From positions 1,426,001-1,490,000 of the forward strand of contig CANXME010002067.1 of NCBI GenBank assembly GCA_948144175.1: a stretch of DNA of 64,000 nt, given 5' to 3'. Numbering within the stretch: position 1 is the stretch's first letter; every line of letters begins with the position of its first letter. Below the pieces are notes generated by a model, which searched no databases, had not been told where the DNA came from, and saw only the letters and a program-made list of their open reading frames with translations. Below are positions 10,541-21,600 of the stretch, piece by piece. The DNA comes from Closterium sp. NIES-65. Taxonomy: Eukaryota; Streptophyta; Zygnematophyceae; Desmidiales; Closteriaceae. Both the position numbers and the translations under genes were made by a program.

Positions 10541-12499
10541 GCAAGCAACATATTAGCAGAGCGGATGACACGACCCTCCTGCTGCAGGGCAAGCAACATA
10601 TTAGCAGAGCGGAGGAGGTGTTGGAGGAGTTCAAAAGCATCTCTGGCCTGGAGACGAACAAAGGAAAATCGGTAATATTGCCGTTGGGCGCTAACCTGGG
10701 AAGGAAGGCCTGGCGCGCAGATGGGTTTCGCTGGGCCGGAGCAGAGGAAGCGGAGCGGCTTCTGGGAGTCTGGGTCACGCCGAATGGTAGCTGTCAGCCG
10801 ACATGGGATAAAGCGCTGCAGAAGATCGCTGGGAAAATGTCGCTGTGGCAGCCGCAATACCTCCCCATCAAGGCCCGCACGGCGGTGATGGATGGCTACA
10901 TACTGCCGATCGCGTGGTCACAAGCTCAAGTGTACCCGCCGCCGGCGCAAACATGGGGGGTGATCACTAAGATGACGCATAATTTTATGTCAGCGAACAA
11001 GGTTACATCTGAAAAATGTTTCCGACTCTGGAGCAAGGAGCTCCTATTTACACCGGTGCTGGAAGGAGGAGTGGGAGCAAAGAACCCGGAGACGATGCTC
11101 ACCTGTTTGACCGCCAGAAGGATTGGAACGATACTCACCGAAACAAATCAGCTGAAGCGGGAGCTGATGCGCCAGGCAGCCGACTTACCACGGGGTCTGG
11201 AGACATTCATGGCACATGAGAAACTTCTGAAAACCTGGGAGGGGAAGAGTCAGAGGTGGAAATTGGCATGCGCGAACTTCATGCGTTCGCCGTTAGTGAC
11301 GACCACGGAAGCCCGCGAAACAACAGAGCTACTGCTGGAGAGAATTACGTTCAACAGGCACATCCTCCTGAAAGGAACCACGCCTGTGGGGGGGCAGTTA
11401 GCAGCGAAGCGGCTCCTTGGCGTTCGGCTGGGAGATCTCATCACCAGAGATGCGGAAGGGCGTGGGACGCTGAAAAGCATTGAAACCCTTGAGAGAGAGC
11501 TGCGGGGGAGGGACTCGGCAAGCCTTGCACTCAAGGCCTTTGCAGCAGCGCCTGAAGAGTGGAGGAACCAGCTTGTCTCTGTCGTGCTTCCCAACGTGGA
11601 ATTTGCGGAAGAGTTTGATGTGGGGAGAAGGGGTCCCCTCCAGCTCCGGAGGAAATTGCTGGCGGAAGGAGGTGTGGCTCCACTGCGCGCGCTCAGAAGG
11701 TATTGGAAACATGGTGACAGCGGGGAAATTAGGCGGAAGAAGTGGGCGAGCCGTTGGGGTGGCAGCATCGACTGGAAGCGGGCAGTGCAGATCCGGGAAT
11801 CTCTGGTCACCCCGAGTCGTCCGAGGGACGTTCTGCTGCGCATACACTGCCTTAACTTACAAGTTGGGGAGAGGCTGGAGTTTCTCAGCAACGAACCAGC
11901 CTGCCCGCACTGCAACGAGTTTGAAACTCTGGAACACTGTTTTTTGGCTTGCCCAAGAATTCAAGGGGTGGTGTCGGCGGTTAAAAAGGCTTTACGAGTG
12001 ATCAACCCGTCCAGGAAAGGGGACTCGCTTGGTGATTGGCTGTTTGGGAAGGCGGGATCCCTGTCAGCCTTCCCGGAGGCATCATTGGTGGCGATCGCCC
12101 TTCATCAGCTGTGGGCGGAAAGGTGTGAAGGGGCATTCAGGGGCTGCAAGTTCCGCACGCGGAGAGTGCTGCGGAGGATTGAGTCAGCTTTCCGCATGCA
12201 CGTGAATGTCTATCTGCGTGCCTCGGCGGTGAGGGTACAACGGCGGGGAAAGAGTCAGCATGCCAGGTGGCAAAAAATGACGGATCAAGAACGCAAACTT
12301 CTGGACCGTATCAGAGTGGTGGATGGCAAAGGCTGGAAATGGACCAACAGCTTCGCGGCAATATGGGGCAAACCACGCAGGCCCCGGATCCATGCTTGAG
12401 GATCGAATTTGTTTCTGAGGCGGGCCTTCCGGTCTCTCATGCACAGTTACGACTGTTTATGGGCTGTACACTTGTCTGTTCCAGTGTATAATTCATATA

Positions 12500-12531
<32 letters not shown>
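10541..12531 (+). mobile_element. 5'-truncated LINE (non-LTR retrotransposon), block A copy
   Basis: It begins inside the reverse transcriptase domain just before the catalytic ADD of the F/YADD motif and ends in a 29-A tail (12503-12531). 5' truncation with a poly(A) end is typical of target-primed reverse transcription. At the 5' edge a 25-bp sequence is directly repeated (10541-10565 and 10589-10613), probably formed when the first strand jumped during insertion. I could not define target-site duplications beyond an 8-bp ACCAAAGC match. Block B has a tail one A shorter. Confidence 0.88.
10561..12399 (+). pseudogene. LINE ORF2 C-terminal fragment (RT thumb plus zf-RVT)
   Basis: This is an open frame of about 610 residues with no start codon of its own; the frame is open from the ADDTTLLLQ motif at 10561. 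It contains the end of the reverse transcriptase domain, a long connector, and a zinc-binding zf-RVT motif near residue 430 of the open part (CPHCNEFETLEHC). A Trp-rich tail (GWKWTNSFAAIW) follows. The endonuclease and most of the polymerase are missing, so it cannot act alone. The frame has no stops, so insertion is fairly recent. Tryptophan and arginine richness and the CX2C..HX4C pattern fit plant L1-like ORF2. Confidence 0.88.
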
Positions 12532-12649
12532 CAGACCATACCACACCAAAGCTGCCGAGCCGAAACCAAGTAACCGATCAGAGTCCTTCGGTACCAGTCA
12601 GATTTCACATTTGTTGTTCCCCGAACTCCTGCTCTGTCCTGACTTTCTG

Positions 12650-13375
12650 CTTCACCAAATTTCTTCGGCCATTATCTCCGATACTCAAATTTGCCTGAGC
12701 ACGTTCTCAGGTGTAATCACCAACAGAAAACAGTTTTGCTATATAGTAGGAAGCTTTTCTGTCTCGTAATTATATACAGTCACTAAAAAATTGCAGCGCT
12801 TGCACAAAAGTAAATATAAAACCCGTAGCAACCCCGGATGATTTCCGGGAAGGATCAACCCTAAATACCGAAAGCCGCCCAATATTTTGGAAAACATATT
12901 CCAACCCACTTGACAAAAAACAAATAAAACCCAATCGGAAAGGGATGCGACTCGGGAGGCATCAAACCTAAAAACAATTTCCATTCCTGTATTTAGGGTT
13001 AACCCCTCTCAAAAATGCATCCAGGTTCCCTACGGGTTTTATTTTTTTTCTACCATGCCCGAATAGTTTTCAGTAGCGTCGTCTAGTGCTTTCGGTAGCT
13101 TTCTTTAGCCGTCGGTTGCGCTACCGAGCACTACCAAGTGAATTATATGGGCTTCATTCTCTTAGTACCTAAATTTGGGTTCTTATATCGAAGTCGGGAG
13201 GGTAAACTGGATGTTTCTGTTTTTGTCACTTCCTAATGAGTTCGACCAGTGTAAGAAATGTGACTATAAAGCGACGACCAATCAACGTTGAGAAAGTCCA
13301 TGTTGATTACACCTGAGAACGCGCTCAGGCAAAATCTGAGTATCGGAAATAATGGCCAAAATTTCTTTCCGCGTG
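12650..13375. repeat. Foldback element with nested inverted repeats (block A)
   Basis: An imperfect inverted repeat of about 70 bp pairs 12653-12724 with 13302-13375; both contain GGCCATTAT..CCGATACTCA and CCTGAGC.CGTTCTCAGGTG in opposite orientation. Inside, AACCCTAAATAC (about 12859) pairs with GTATTTAGGGTT (about 12990), and AAAACCCGTAG (about 12819) pairs with CTACGGGTTTT (about 13031). No coding frame spans it. It resembles a MITE or foldback element immediately next to the Copia-2 insertion site. The counterpart is about 46882-47607. Confidence 0.6.
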
Positions 13376-13396
13376 TACCATCCTTAAAGTGTTGCG

Positions 13397-13522
13397 TGAA
13401 AAAACTGAAACGAGAATAGAATCACTACGTAAAAGTTGGGTACAAATACAACCCTAGAAAGCTGTACACTATATGTGCTACCACACTATAGCCTACAACA
13501 GCTATGTAGTACAAATCTGACA
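13397..13522 (-). repeat. Copia-2 3' LTR (block A)
   Basis: This is a 126-bp LTR reading TGTCAG...TCA on the minus strand. It is followed on the plus strand by CACCCCCAT, which is a polypurine tract (ATGGGGGTG) on the element strand. The same LTR is at 47629-47754, and its diverged 5' partner is at 55213-55338. Confidence 0.92.
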
Positions 13523-13732
13523 CACCCCCATAGGCAAAGTGGGGGAGAACAAAGGGTCACAAGACCAGTCAAACAAAGCAAAGCAAAGCTCAAGGTGGAT
13601 CACAAAGTCACCACACATTCCGAGCACAAGTTCAAGGCCAGACGGCCAGTTCACATGCAGGAGCACACATATATATGTTAAAGGCTAAACAAGCAAGAGC
13701 AGGAGTATATATATGTGACAGTACAAGCAAGG

Positions 13733-15678
13733 TCAAGAAGTGAGCAAGTGAGGGAAGACAGGCACAAGACCAAGCTGAATACAGAAGCGCTGATGATCAC
13801 AAGGCGCAAGAGCCTTAGTTAAGATATCAGCAGTGTTGGCCTCAGAGGCCACGTACGCAAGTCGCAACTGACCACGCTGCTGCAGCTCACGAGCAAGAAA
13901 GTAGCGGAGAGCAATGTGCTTCGTTCTGTGCTCCAGGCGCTGCTCCCGACACAAGGCCAGCATGGCCTTGTTGTCTACGTACAGCACTGGAGGAGAACGA
14001 GGCGGCTCTCCGAGGTCAGTCAACAGGTAGGTGAGCCAGCGGAGCTCCTGTGCAGCCATGGCTCTGGCGTAGATCTCAGCCTCACAACTGGAGCTGAGAA
14101 CAGAAGACGAGCGAGTAGCCCGCCACGAAACAGAGCCGGAACCAAGGCTGAAGGTGTAACCCTGTGAGGACTGCTGCGTAGCTTGGTCGTCAGCCCAAGA
14201 AGCGTCTGCGTGCCCTGTGAGGACCACTGGACTCTGCCCTCCAAGCACTAGCCCCATGCCCGACGTAGTGCACAAGTAGCGCAACACCCTCTTCGCTGCA
14301 GCCATGTGCTCTGGTCTGTGTCTCCCAGGAGCAACATAGCGTGCAAGAATGCTAAGAGGGTATGCAAGGTCAGGTCATGTGCAGGTCATCAGGTACATGA
14401 GGCAGCCAACAAGCTCTGGGTACGGGCCACTCGACTCTACGGACTCATCTGAAGACAGAGCTGAGAGCAAGTGGCGAGTAGACAGAGGAGTGGCCTGAGG
14501 CGAGGAGTACGTGAAGCGGAAGCGCTGAAGGACCTGCTGCACCATGTGTGACAAAGTCAGGGTAATGGTGCGGCGTGCTCTGTCCAGGGTGATCTGCAAG
14601 CCAAGGTAGCTGCGCAGTTCACCCAGGTCTGTGCACGTGTGTCTGTTCTGCAACTCGGACTTCACGTGGGCGAGTCTAGCAGTGTCAGCAGTGGCAAAGA
14701 CCAAGTCGTCGACGTACACGAGGATGTAGAACGGCGGCAAAGAGGTGTGGGTGCGTAGAAACAGCGCCGGGTCGGCAGTAGAGGGAGCAAACCCAAGAGC
14801 CGCAAGCGTAGTCCTCAGTGTGTCGTGCCACTGACGGGGCGCCTGGCGGAGAATGTAGACTGGCCGTCGGAGGTTCCACTGGGTGCCAGGAGGAAAAGTC
14901 CCAGTGAAGCCAGGTGGACGGCGCAGCCAGATCTCCTCGTGAAGGCTACCCTTCAAGAAAGCAGTGCTGAAGTTAAGGGAGTGAAGCTCGTAGTCACGCT
15001 GAGCGGCTATGTGCAGCAGCACCCAAAGAGTGGTCATCTTCGGGGTGGGAGAGAAGGTCTGAAAGTAGTCAACTCCCTGCCGCTGACTGAAGCCACGAGC
15101 CAAGTGACGCGCCTTGAAGACAGGTCGAGAACCTGGCGGCCGCTTCACCCTGAAAATCCACATGCCACTGACGATGTTCGCCCCAGGTGGGGGAACCGCG
15201 TCAACGTAGGTGACTGTGGACTTCCAGGAAGCCATCTCTGCATCCATAGCTGCCTGCCACTAAGAGGAGTAGGGACCCTCTACGGCCTCCGCGTAAGAGC
15301 GCGGAGTCGGGATGTGAAGTGCATCCGGGTCTCCCTCAGGGGTAAGCAGCACGGACACGAGATGGGGTGAAGCAGCAGCTAGACACTGGAACTCGTCCTG
15401 CCTGTCCTCAAGGACGTCCGTGCCAAGAGCACACTCACCCCCGACGGACGGAGGACAGACAGACGTAGACTCAGCGACAAGACTAGCAGCGTAGTCGAGA
15501 CGATAGCGAGCAGCAAAGTCGACGAGCTCAGCAACAAGAGCAGACGCAGCAGTGGACTCAAAAGAGGGGTCAGTGACGACAATAGCAAGGAGACGCGTGA
15601 CAGCATGACTGGCAGCAAGAAGAGAGTCCGACTCTGGGTCGGCAAGTGCGGGAAGAGAGGACTCAGGAGGAGAAGGCA
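13733..15678 (-). pseudogene. Copia-2 RT and RNase H remnant (block A)
   Basis: Reading on the minus strand, the integrase-RT linker (15260-15678) ends at TAG. The RT core (14375-15247) has the motif FKARHLARGFSQ and the catalytic YVDD box (LVYVDDLVFA), and ends at TGA. RNase H follows (13733-14305), with DASWADD, SSCEAEIYA and LYVDNKA motifs. The stops fall between conserved blocks in the same frame, so this was one polyprotein. RT motif A reads LNFSTAFLKG where this clade is expected to have LDF, losing a catalytic Asp. It is non-functional and identical in layout to block B. Confidence 0.92.
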
Positions 15679-15704
15679 TCGCTTCTAAGCCAAGTACTGA
15701 CATC

Positions 15705-18700
15705 GGCCAGGCATGATTCAGGTAGGCATGATATAGCCAGGCATGATTCTGCGAGGCATGATTCAGCCAAGCATGATTCAGCCAGGCATGATTCAGTCAG
15801 GCATGATTCAGCCAGGCATGATTCAGCCAGGCATGATATAGCCAGGCATGATTCAGCGAGGCATCCATGATTTAGCCAGGCATGATCCAGCCATGCATGA
15901 TTCAGCCATGTATGATTCAGCCTGGCATGATTCAGCCAGGCATGATATAGCCAGGCCTGATTCAGCCGGGCATGATTCAGCCAGGCAAGATTCAGCCAGG
16001 AATGATTCAGCCCGGCATGATTCAGCCAGGCATGATTCAGCCAAGCATGATTCAACCAGGCATGATTCAGCCAGGCAAGATTCAGCCAGGCATAATTCAG
16101 CCAGGCATGATTCAGCCTGGCATGATTCAGCCAGGCATGATTCAGCCAGGCATGATTCAACCATGCATGATTCAGCAAGGCATGATTTAGCTAGGCATGA
16201 TTCAGCAAGGCATGATTTAGGTAGGCATGAGTCAGGCAGTAATGATTCAGCCAGTCATGATTCCACCTGGCATGATTCAGCAAGGCATGATTTAGTCAGG
16301 CATGATTCAGCCAGGCATGATTCAGCCAGGCAAAATTCAGCCAGGCATGATTCAACCAGGCATAATTTAGCCAGGCATGATTCAGCCAGGCATGATTCAG
16401 CCAGGCAAGATTCAGCCAGGCATCATTCAGCCAGGCATGATTCAGCCAGGAAAGATTCAGCCAGGCATGATTCAGCCAGGCATGATTCAGGCAGGAATGA
16501 TTCAGCCAGTCATGATTCAACCTGGCATGATTTAGCCATGCATGATTCAGCCAGGCATGATTCAACCAGGCATGATTCAGCCAGCCATAATTCAGCCTGG
16601 CATGATTCAGCCAGGCATGATTCAGGCAGGAATGATTCAGCCGGTCATGATTCAACCTGGCATGATTTAGCCATGCATGATTCAGTCAGGCATGATTTAA
16701 CCAAGCATGATTCAGACAGCATGATTCAGCCAGGCATGATTCAGCCAGGCATGATTCAGCCAGGCATGATTCAGTCAGGCATGATTCAGACAGGCATGAT
16801 TCAGCCAGGAATGATTCAGCCAGGCATGATTCAGCCAGGCATGATTCAGCCAGGCATGTTTCATCAAGGCATGATCCAGTCAGGCAAGATCCAGACAGGC
16901 ATGATTCAGCCTGACATTATTCAGCCAGGCATGATTCAGCTAGTCATGATTCAACCTGGCGTTATTCAGCCATGTATGATTCAGCCAGGCATGTTTCAAC
17001 CAGGCATGATTCAGCCAGGCATGATATAGCGATACAAGATTCAGCCGGACATAATTCAGCCTGGCATGATTCATGAATGCTTGATTCTGCCAGGCACAAT
17101 TCAGCTAGGCAGGCATGATCGAGCCAGGCATGATTCAGCAGGCATGATTCATGCATGCAGATTCATGCATGCATGATTCTGCCAGGAAAAATTCAGCCAG
17201 GCATGATTCGGCCAGGCATGATTGAGGAAGGCATGATACAGCCAGGCATGATATAGAAAGGCATGATTCAACGAGGCATGATTCAGCCAAGCATGATTCA
17301 GCCAGGCATGATTCAGCCAGGCATGATTCAGCGAGGCATGATTCAGCCAGGCATGATTCAGCCAGGCATGATATAGCCAGGCATGATTCAGCGAGGCATG
17401 CATGATTTAGCCGGGCATGATTCAGCCATGCATGATTGAGCCATGTATGACTCAGCCTGGCATGATTCAGCCAGGCATGATATAGCCAGGCATGATTCAG
17501 CCGGGCATGATTCATCCAGCCAAGACTCAGCAAGAAATGATTCAGCCAGGCATGATTCAGCCAGGCATGATTCAGCCAAGCATGATTCAACCAGGCATGA
17601 TTCAGCCAGGCATGATTTAGCCAGGAAAAATTCAGCCAGGCATGATTCAGCCTGGCATGATTCAGCCAGGCATGATTCAGCCAGGCATGATTCAACCATG
17701 CATGATTCAGCCAGGAATGATTTAGCTTGGCATGATTCAGCAAGGCATAATTCAGGTAGGCATGGTTCAGGCAGGAATGATTTAGCCAGTCATGATTCCA
17801 TCTGGCATGATTCAGCCAGGCATGATTTAGTCAGGCATGATTCGGCTAGGCATGATTCAGCTATGCAAAATTCAGCCAGGCATGATTCAACCAGGCATAA
17901 TTCAGCCAGGCATGATGCAGCCAGGCATGATTCAGCCAGGCAAGATTCAGCCAGGCATGGTTCAGCCAGGTATGATTCAGCCAGGCATGATTCAGCCAGG
18001 CATGATTCAGCCAGGCATGATTCAGCCAGGCATGATTCAGGCAGGAATGATTCAGCCAGTCATGATTCAACCTGGCATGATTTAGCCATGCATCATTCAG
18101 CCAGGTATGATTCAACCAGGCATGATTCAGCCAGGCATGATTCAGCCAGCCATGATTCAGTCAGGCATGATTCAGACAGGCATGATTCAGCCAGGCATGA
18201 TACAGCCAGGCATGATTCAGCCAGGCATGATTCAGACAGGCATAATTCAGCCAGGGATGATTCAAACAAACATGATTCAGCCAGTCATGATTCAGCCAGG
18301 CATGATTCATTAAGGCATGATTCAGCCAGGCATGATTCAGCCAGGCATGCTTCAGCCAGGCATGATTGAGCTAGGCATGATTCAGCAAGGCATGATTCAG
18401 TCAGGCATGATTCAGACAGACATGATTCAGCCGGGCATGATTCAGCCAGGCATGATTCAGCTGGTCATGATTCAACCTGGCATGCTTCAGCCATGTATGA
18501 TTCAGCCAGGCATGATTCAGCCATGTATGATATAGCCAGAAATGATTCAGCCAGTCATCATTCAGCTAGGAATGATTCAGCCAGTCATGATCCAACCTGG
18601 CATGAATAAGCCAGGCATGATTCAGCCATGCATGATTCAGCCAAGCATGATTTAACCAGGAATGATTCAGATAGGCATGATTTAACCAGGCCAGATTCAG

Positions 18701-21600
18701 CCAGACATAATTCAGCCAGGCATGATTCAGCCTGGCATGATTCAGCCAGGCATGAGTCAGCCAGGCATGATTCAACCATGCATGATTCAGCCAGGCATGA
18801 TTTAGCTAGGCATGATTCAGCAAGGCATGATTCAGGTAGGCATGACTCAGGCAGGAATGATTCAGCCAGTCATGATTCCACCTGACATGATTCAGCCAGG
18901 CATGATTTAGTCAGGCATGATTCAGGAAGGCATGATTAAGCCAGGCAAAATTCAGCCAGGCATGATTCAACCAGGCATAATTCAGCCAGGCATGATTCAG
19001 CCAGGCATGATTCAGCCAGGCAAGATTCAGCCAGGCATGATTCAGCCAGGCATGATTCAGCCAGGCATGATTCAGCCAGGCAAGTTTCAGCCAGGCATGA
19101 TTCAGCCAGGCATGATTCAACCAGGCATGATTCAGGCAGGAATGTTTCAGCCAGCCATGATTCAACCTGGCATGATTTAGCCATGCATGATTCAGCCAGG
19201 AATGATTCAACCAGGCATGATTCAGCCAGCCATAATTCTGCCAGGCATGCTTCAACCAGGCATGATTCAGCCAGGCATGATTCAGCCAGGCATGATTCAG
19301 CCAGGCATGGGTCAGCCAGGCATGATTCAGCCAGGCATGATTCAGCCAGGCATGATTCAGCCAGGCATGATTCAGCCAGGCATGATTCAGCGAGGCATGA
19401 TTCAGCCAGGCATGATTCAGCCAGTCATGATTCATCCAGGCATGATTCAGCAAGGCATGATTCAGCTAGGCATGATTCAGCCAGGCATTATTCAGCCAGG
19501 TATGATTCAACAAGGCATGATTCAGCCAGGCATGCTTCAGCCAGGTATGATTCAGCCAGACATGATTCAGCAAGGCATGATTCAGTCAGGCATGATTCAC
19601 ACAGGCATGATTCAGCCTGGCATGATTCAGCCAGGCATGATTCAGCGGGTCATGATTCAACCTTACATGCTTCAGCCATGTATGATTCAGCCAGACATGA
19701 TTCAGCAAGGCATGATTCAGTCGGGCATGATTCAGACAGGCATGATTCAGCCTGGCATGATTCAGCCAGGCATGATTCATCTGGTCATGATTCAACCTTA
19801 CATGCTTCAGCCATGTATGATTCAGCCAGTCATGATTCAGCCATGTATGATGTAGCCAGAAACGATTCAGCCAGTCATCATTCAGCTAGGTATGATTCAG
19901 TCAGTCATGATCCAAACAGGCATGAATTAGCCAGGCATGATTCAGCGATGCATGATTCAGCCAGGCATGATTCAGCCAGGCATGATTCAGCCCGGAATGA
20001 TTCAGCCAGGCATGATTCAACCAGGCATGATTCAGCCAGGCATGATTCATCCAGGAATGATTCAGCCAGGCATGATTCAGTCAGGCATGATTCAGGCAGG
20101 CATGATTCAGCCAGGCATGATTCAGGCGGGCATGATTCAGCCAGGTATGATTCAGCCTGGCATGATTCAGCCAGGCATGAGTCAGCCAGGCATGATTCAA
20201 CCATGCATGATTCAGCCAGGCATGCTTTAGCTAGGCATGATTCAGCAAGGCATGATTCAGGTAGGCATGACTCAGGCAGGAATGATTCAGCCAGTCATGA
20301 TTCCACCTGACATGATTCAGCCAGGCATGATTTAGTCAGGCATGATTCAGCCAGGCATGATTCAGCCAGGCAAAATTCAGCCAGGCATGATTCAACCAGG
20401 CATAATTCAGCCAGGCATGATTCAGCCAGGTATGATTCAGCCAGGCAATATTCAGTCAGGCATGATTCAGCCAGGCAAGATTCAGCCAGGCATGATTCAG
20501 CCAGGCATGATTCAGCCAGGCATGATTCAGGCAGGAATGATTCAGCCAATCATGATTCAACCTGGCATGATTTAGCCATGCATGATTCAGCCAGGCATGA
20601 TTCAACCAGGCATGATTCAGCCAGGCATGATTCAGCCAGGCATGCTTCAACCAGGCATGATTCAGCCAGGCAAGATTCAGCCAGGCATGATTCAGCGAGG
20701 CATGGTTCAGCCAGGCATGATTCAGCCAGGCATGATTCAGCCAGGCATGATTCAGCCAGGCATGATTCAGCGAGGCATGATTCAGCCAGGCATGATTCAG
20801 CCAGTCATGTGATTCAGCCAGGCATGATTCAGCAAGGCATGATTCAGCTAGGCATGATTCAGCCAGGCATTATTCAGCCAGGTACGATTCAACAAGCATG
20901 ATTCAGCCAGGCATGCTTCAGCCAGGCATGATTCAGCCAGACATGATTCAGCAAGGCATGATTCAGTCGGCATGATTCAGACAGGCATGATTCAGCCTGG
21001 CATGATTCAGCCAGGCATGATTCATCTGGTCATGATTCAACCTTACATGCTTCAGCCATGTATGATTCAGCCAGTCATGATTCAGCCATGTATGATATAG
21101 CCAGAAATGATTCAGCCAGTCATCATTCAGCTAGGTATGATTCAGTCAGTCATGATCCAACCAGGTATGAATTAGCCAGGCATGATTCAGCCATGCATGA
21201 TTCAGCCAGGCATGATTCAGCCAGGCATGATTCAGCCCGGAATGATTCAGCCAGGCATGATTCAACCAGGCAAGATTCAGCCAGGCATGATTCATCCAGG
21301 AATGATTCAGCCTGGCATGATTCAGGCAGGCATGATTCAGGCAGGCATGATTCAGCCAGGCATGATTCAGGCGGGCATGATTCAGCCAGGTATGATTCAG
21401 CCGGGCATGATTCAGCCAGGCATGATTCAGCCAGGCATGATCCAGCCAGGCATGATTCAGGCAGGCATGATTCAGGCAGGCATGATTCAGGCAGGCATGA
21501 TTCAGGCGGGCATGATTCAGCCAGGCATGATTCAGCCGGGCGTTATTCAGCCAGGCATGATTCAGTCAGGCATGATCCAGCCAGGCATGATCCAGCCAGG
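15705..21600. repeat. 5.9-kb satellite of a 15-bp unit (GCATGATTCAGCCAG)
   Basis: About 390 head-to-tail copies of GCATGATTCAGCCAG with scattered substitutions (CAGCAAG, CAGTCAG, CAACCAG variants). The period is so regular that open frames persist on four of six frames as pentapeptide repeats (HDSAR, MIQPG, LAESC, WLNHA). The other two frames stop at the TGA inside the unit. Longer-range duplication is visible: a variant block containing GATTCCACCTG recurs near 16260, 17790, 18875 and 20307. The block around 19780-19920 recurs about 1.25 kb later near 21030-21170. So higher-order repeats of roughly 1.1-1.5 kb are superimposed. None of the long open frames is a credible gene. Confidence 0.97.

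Larger units (their letters stand above)
1..15678. repeat. Block A of a 15.7-kb near-identical duplication
   Basis: Base 1 of the window corresponds to 34251, and homology runs without a break to 15678 (= 49910). The offset drifts from 34250 to 34232-34233 only through homopolymer indels and one missing 16-bp repeat unit. I noticed fewer than ten substitutions, for example 4471 C versus T at 38703, and differences near 10231, 15157, 15228 and 15305. The left end may lie outside the window. The right end is inside Copia-2: at 15678 block A switches to unrelated sequence leading into the satellite, while block B continues through the element. Orientation is direct. It may be a recent segmental duplication or two haplotypes joined by the assembler; the sequence alone cannot decide. 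Confidence 0.97.
13397..15678 (-). mobile_element. Copia-2, truncated copy in block A
   Basis: It carries the 3' LTR (13397-13522), the PPT, RNase H, reverse transcriptase and part of the integrase-RT linker of a reverse-strand copia element. The outer base context TTGCG before 13397 is the same target duplication as in block B. Homology stops abruptly at 15678, where block A turns into a junction leading to the satellite. About 5.4 kb of the element (rest of linker, integrase, protease, gag, leader, 5' LTR) is missing on this side. Confidence 0.93.

Noticed and set aside
12503..12531. Poly(A) run as an assembly gap or sequencing artefact
   Set aside because: It lies directly after the LINE ORF2 end in both blocks, as expected for a genuine LINE tail.
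15705..21600. CRISPR array
   Set aside because: The unit is 15 bp with no unique spacers, and the context is eukaryotic transposons without cas genes.
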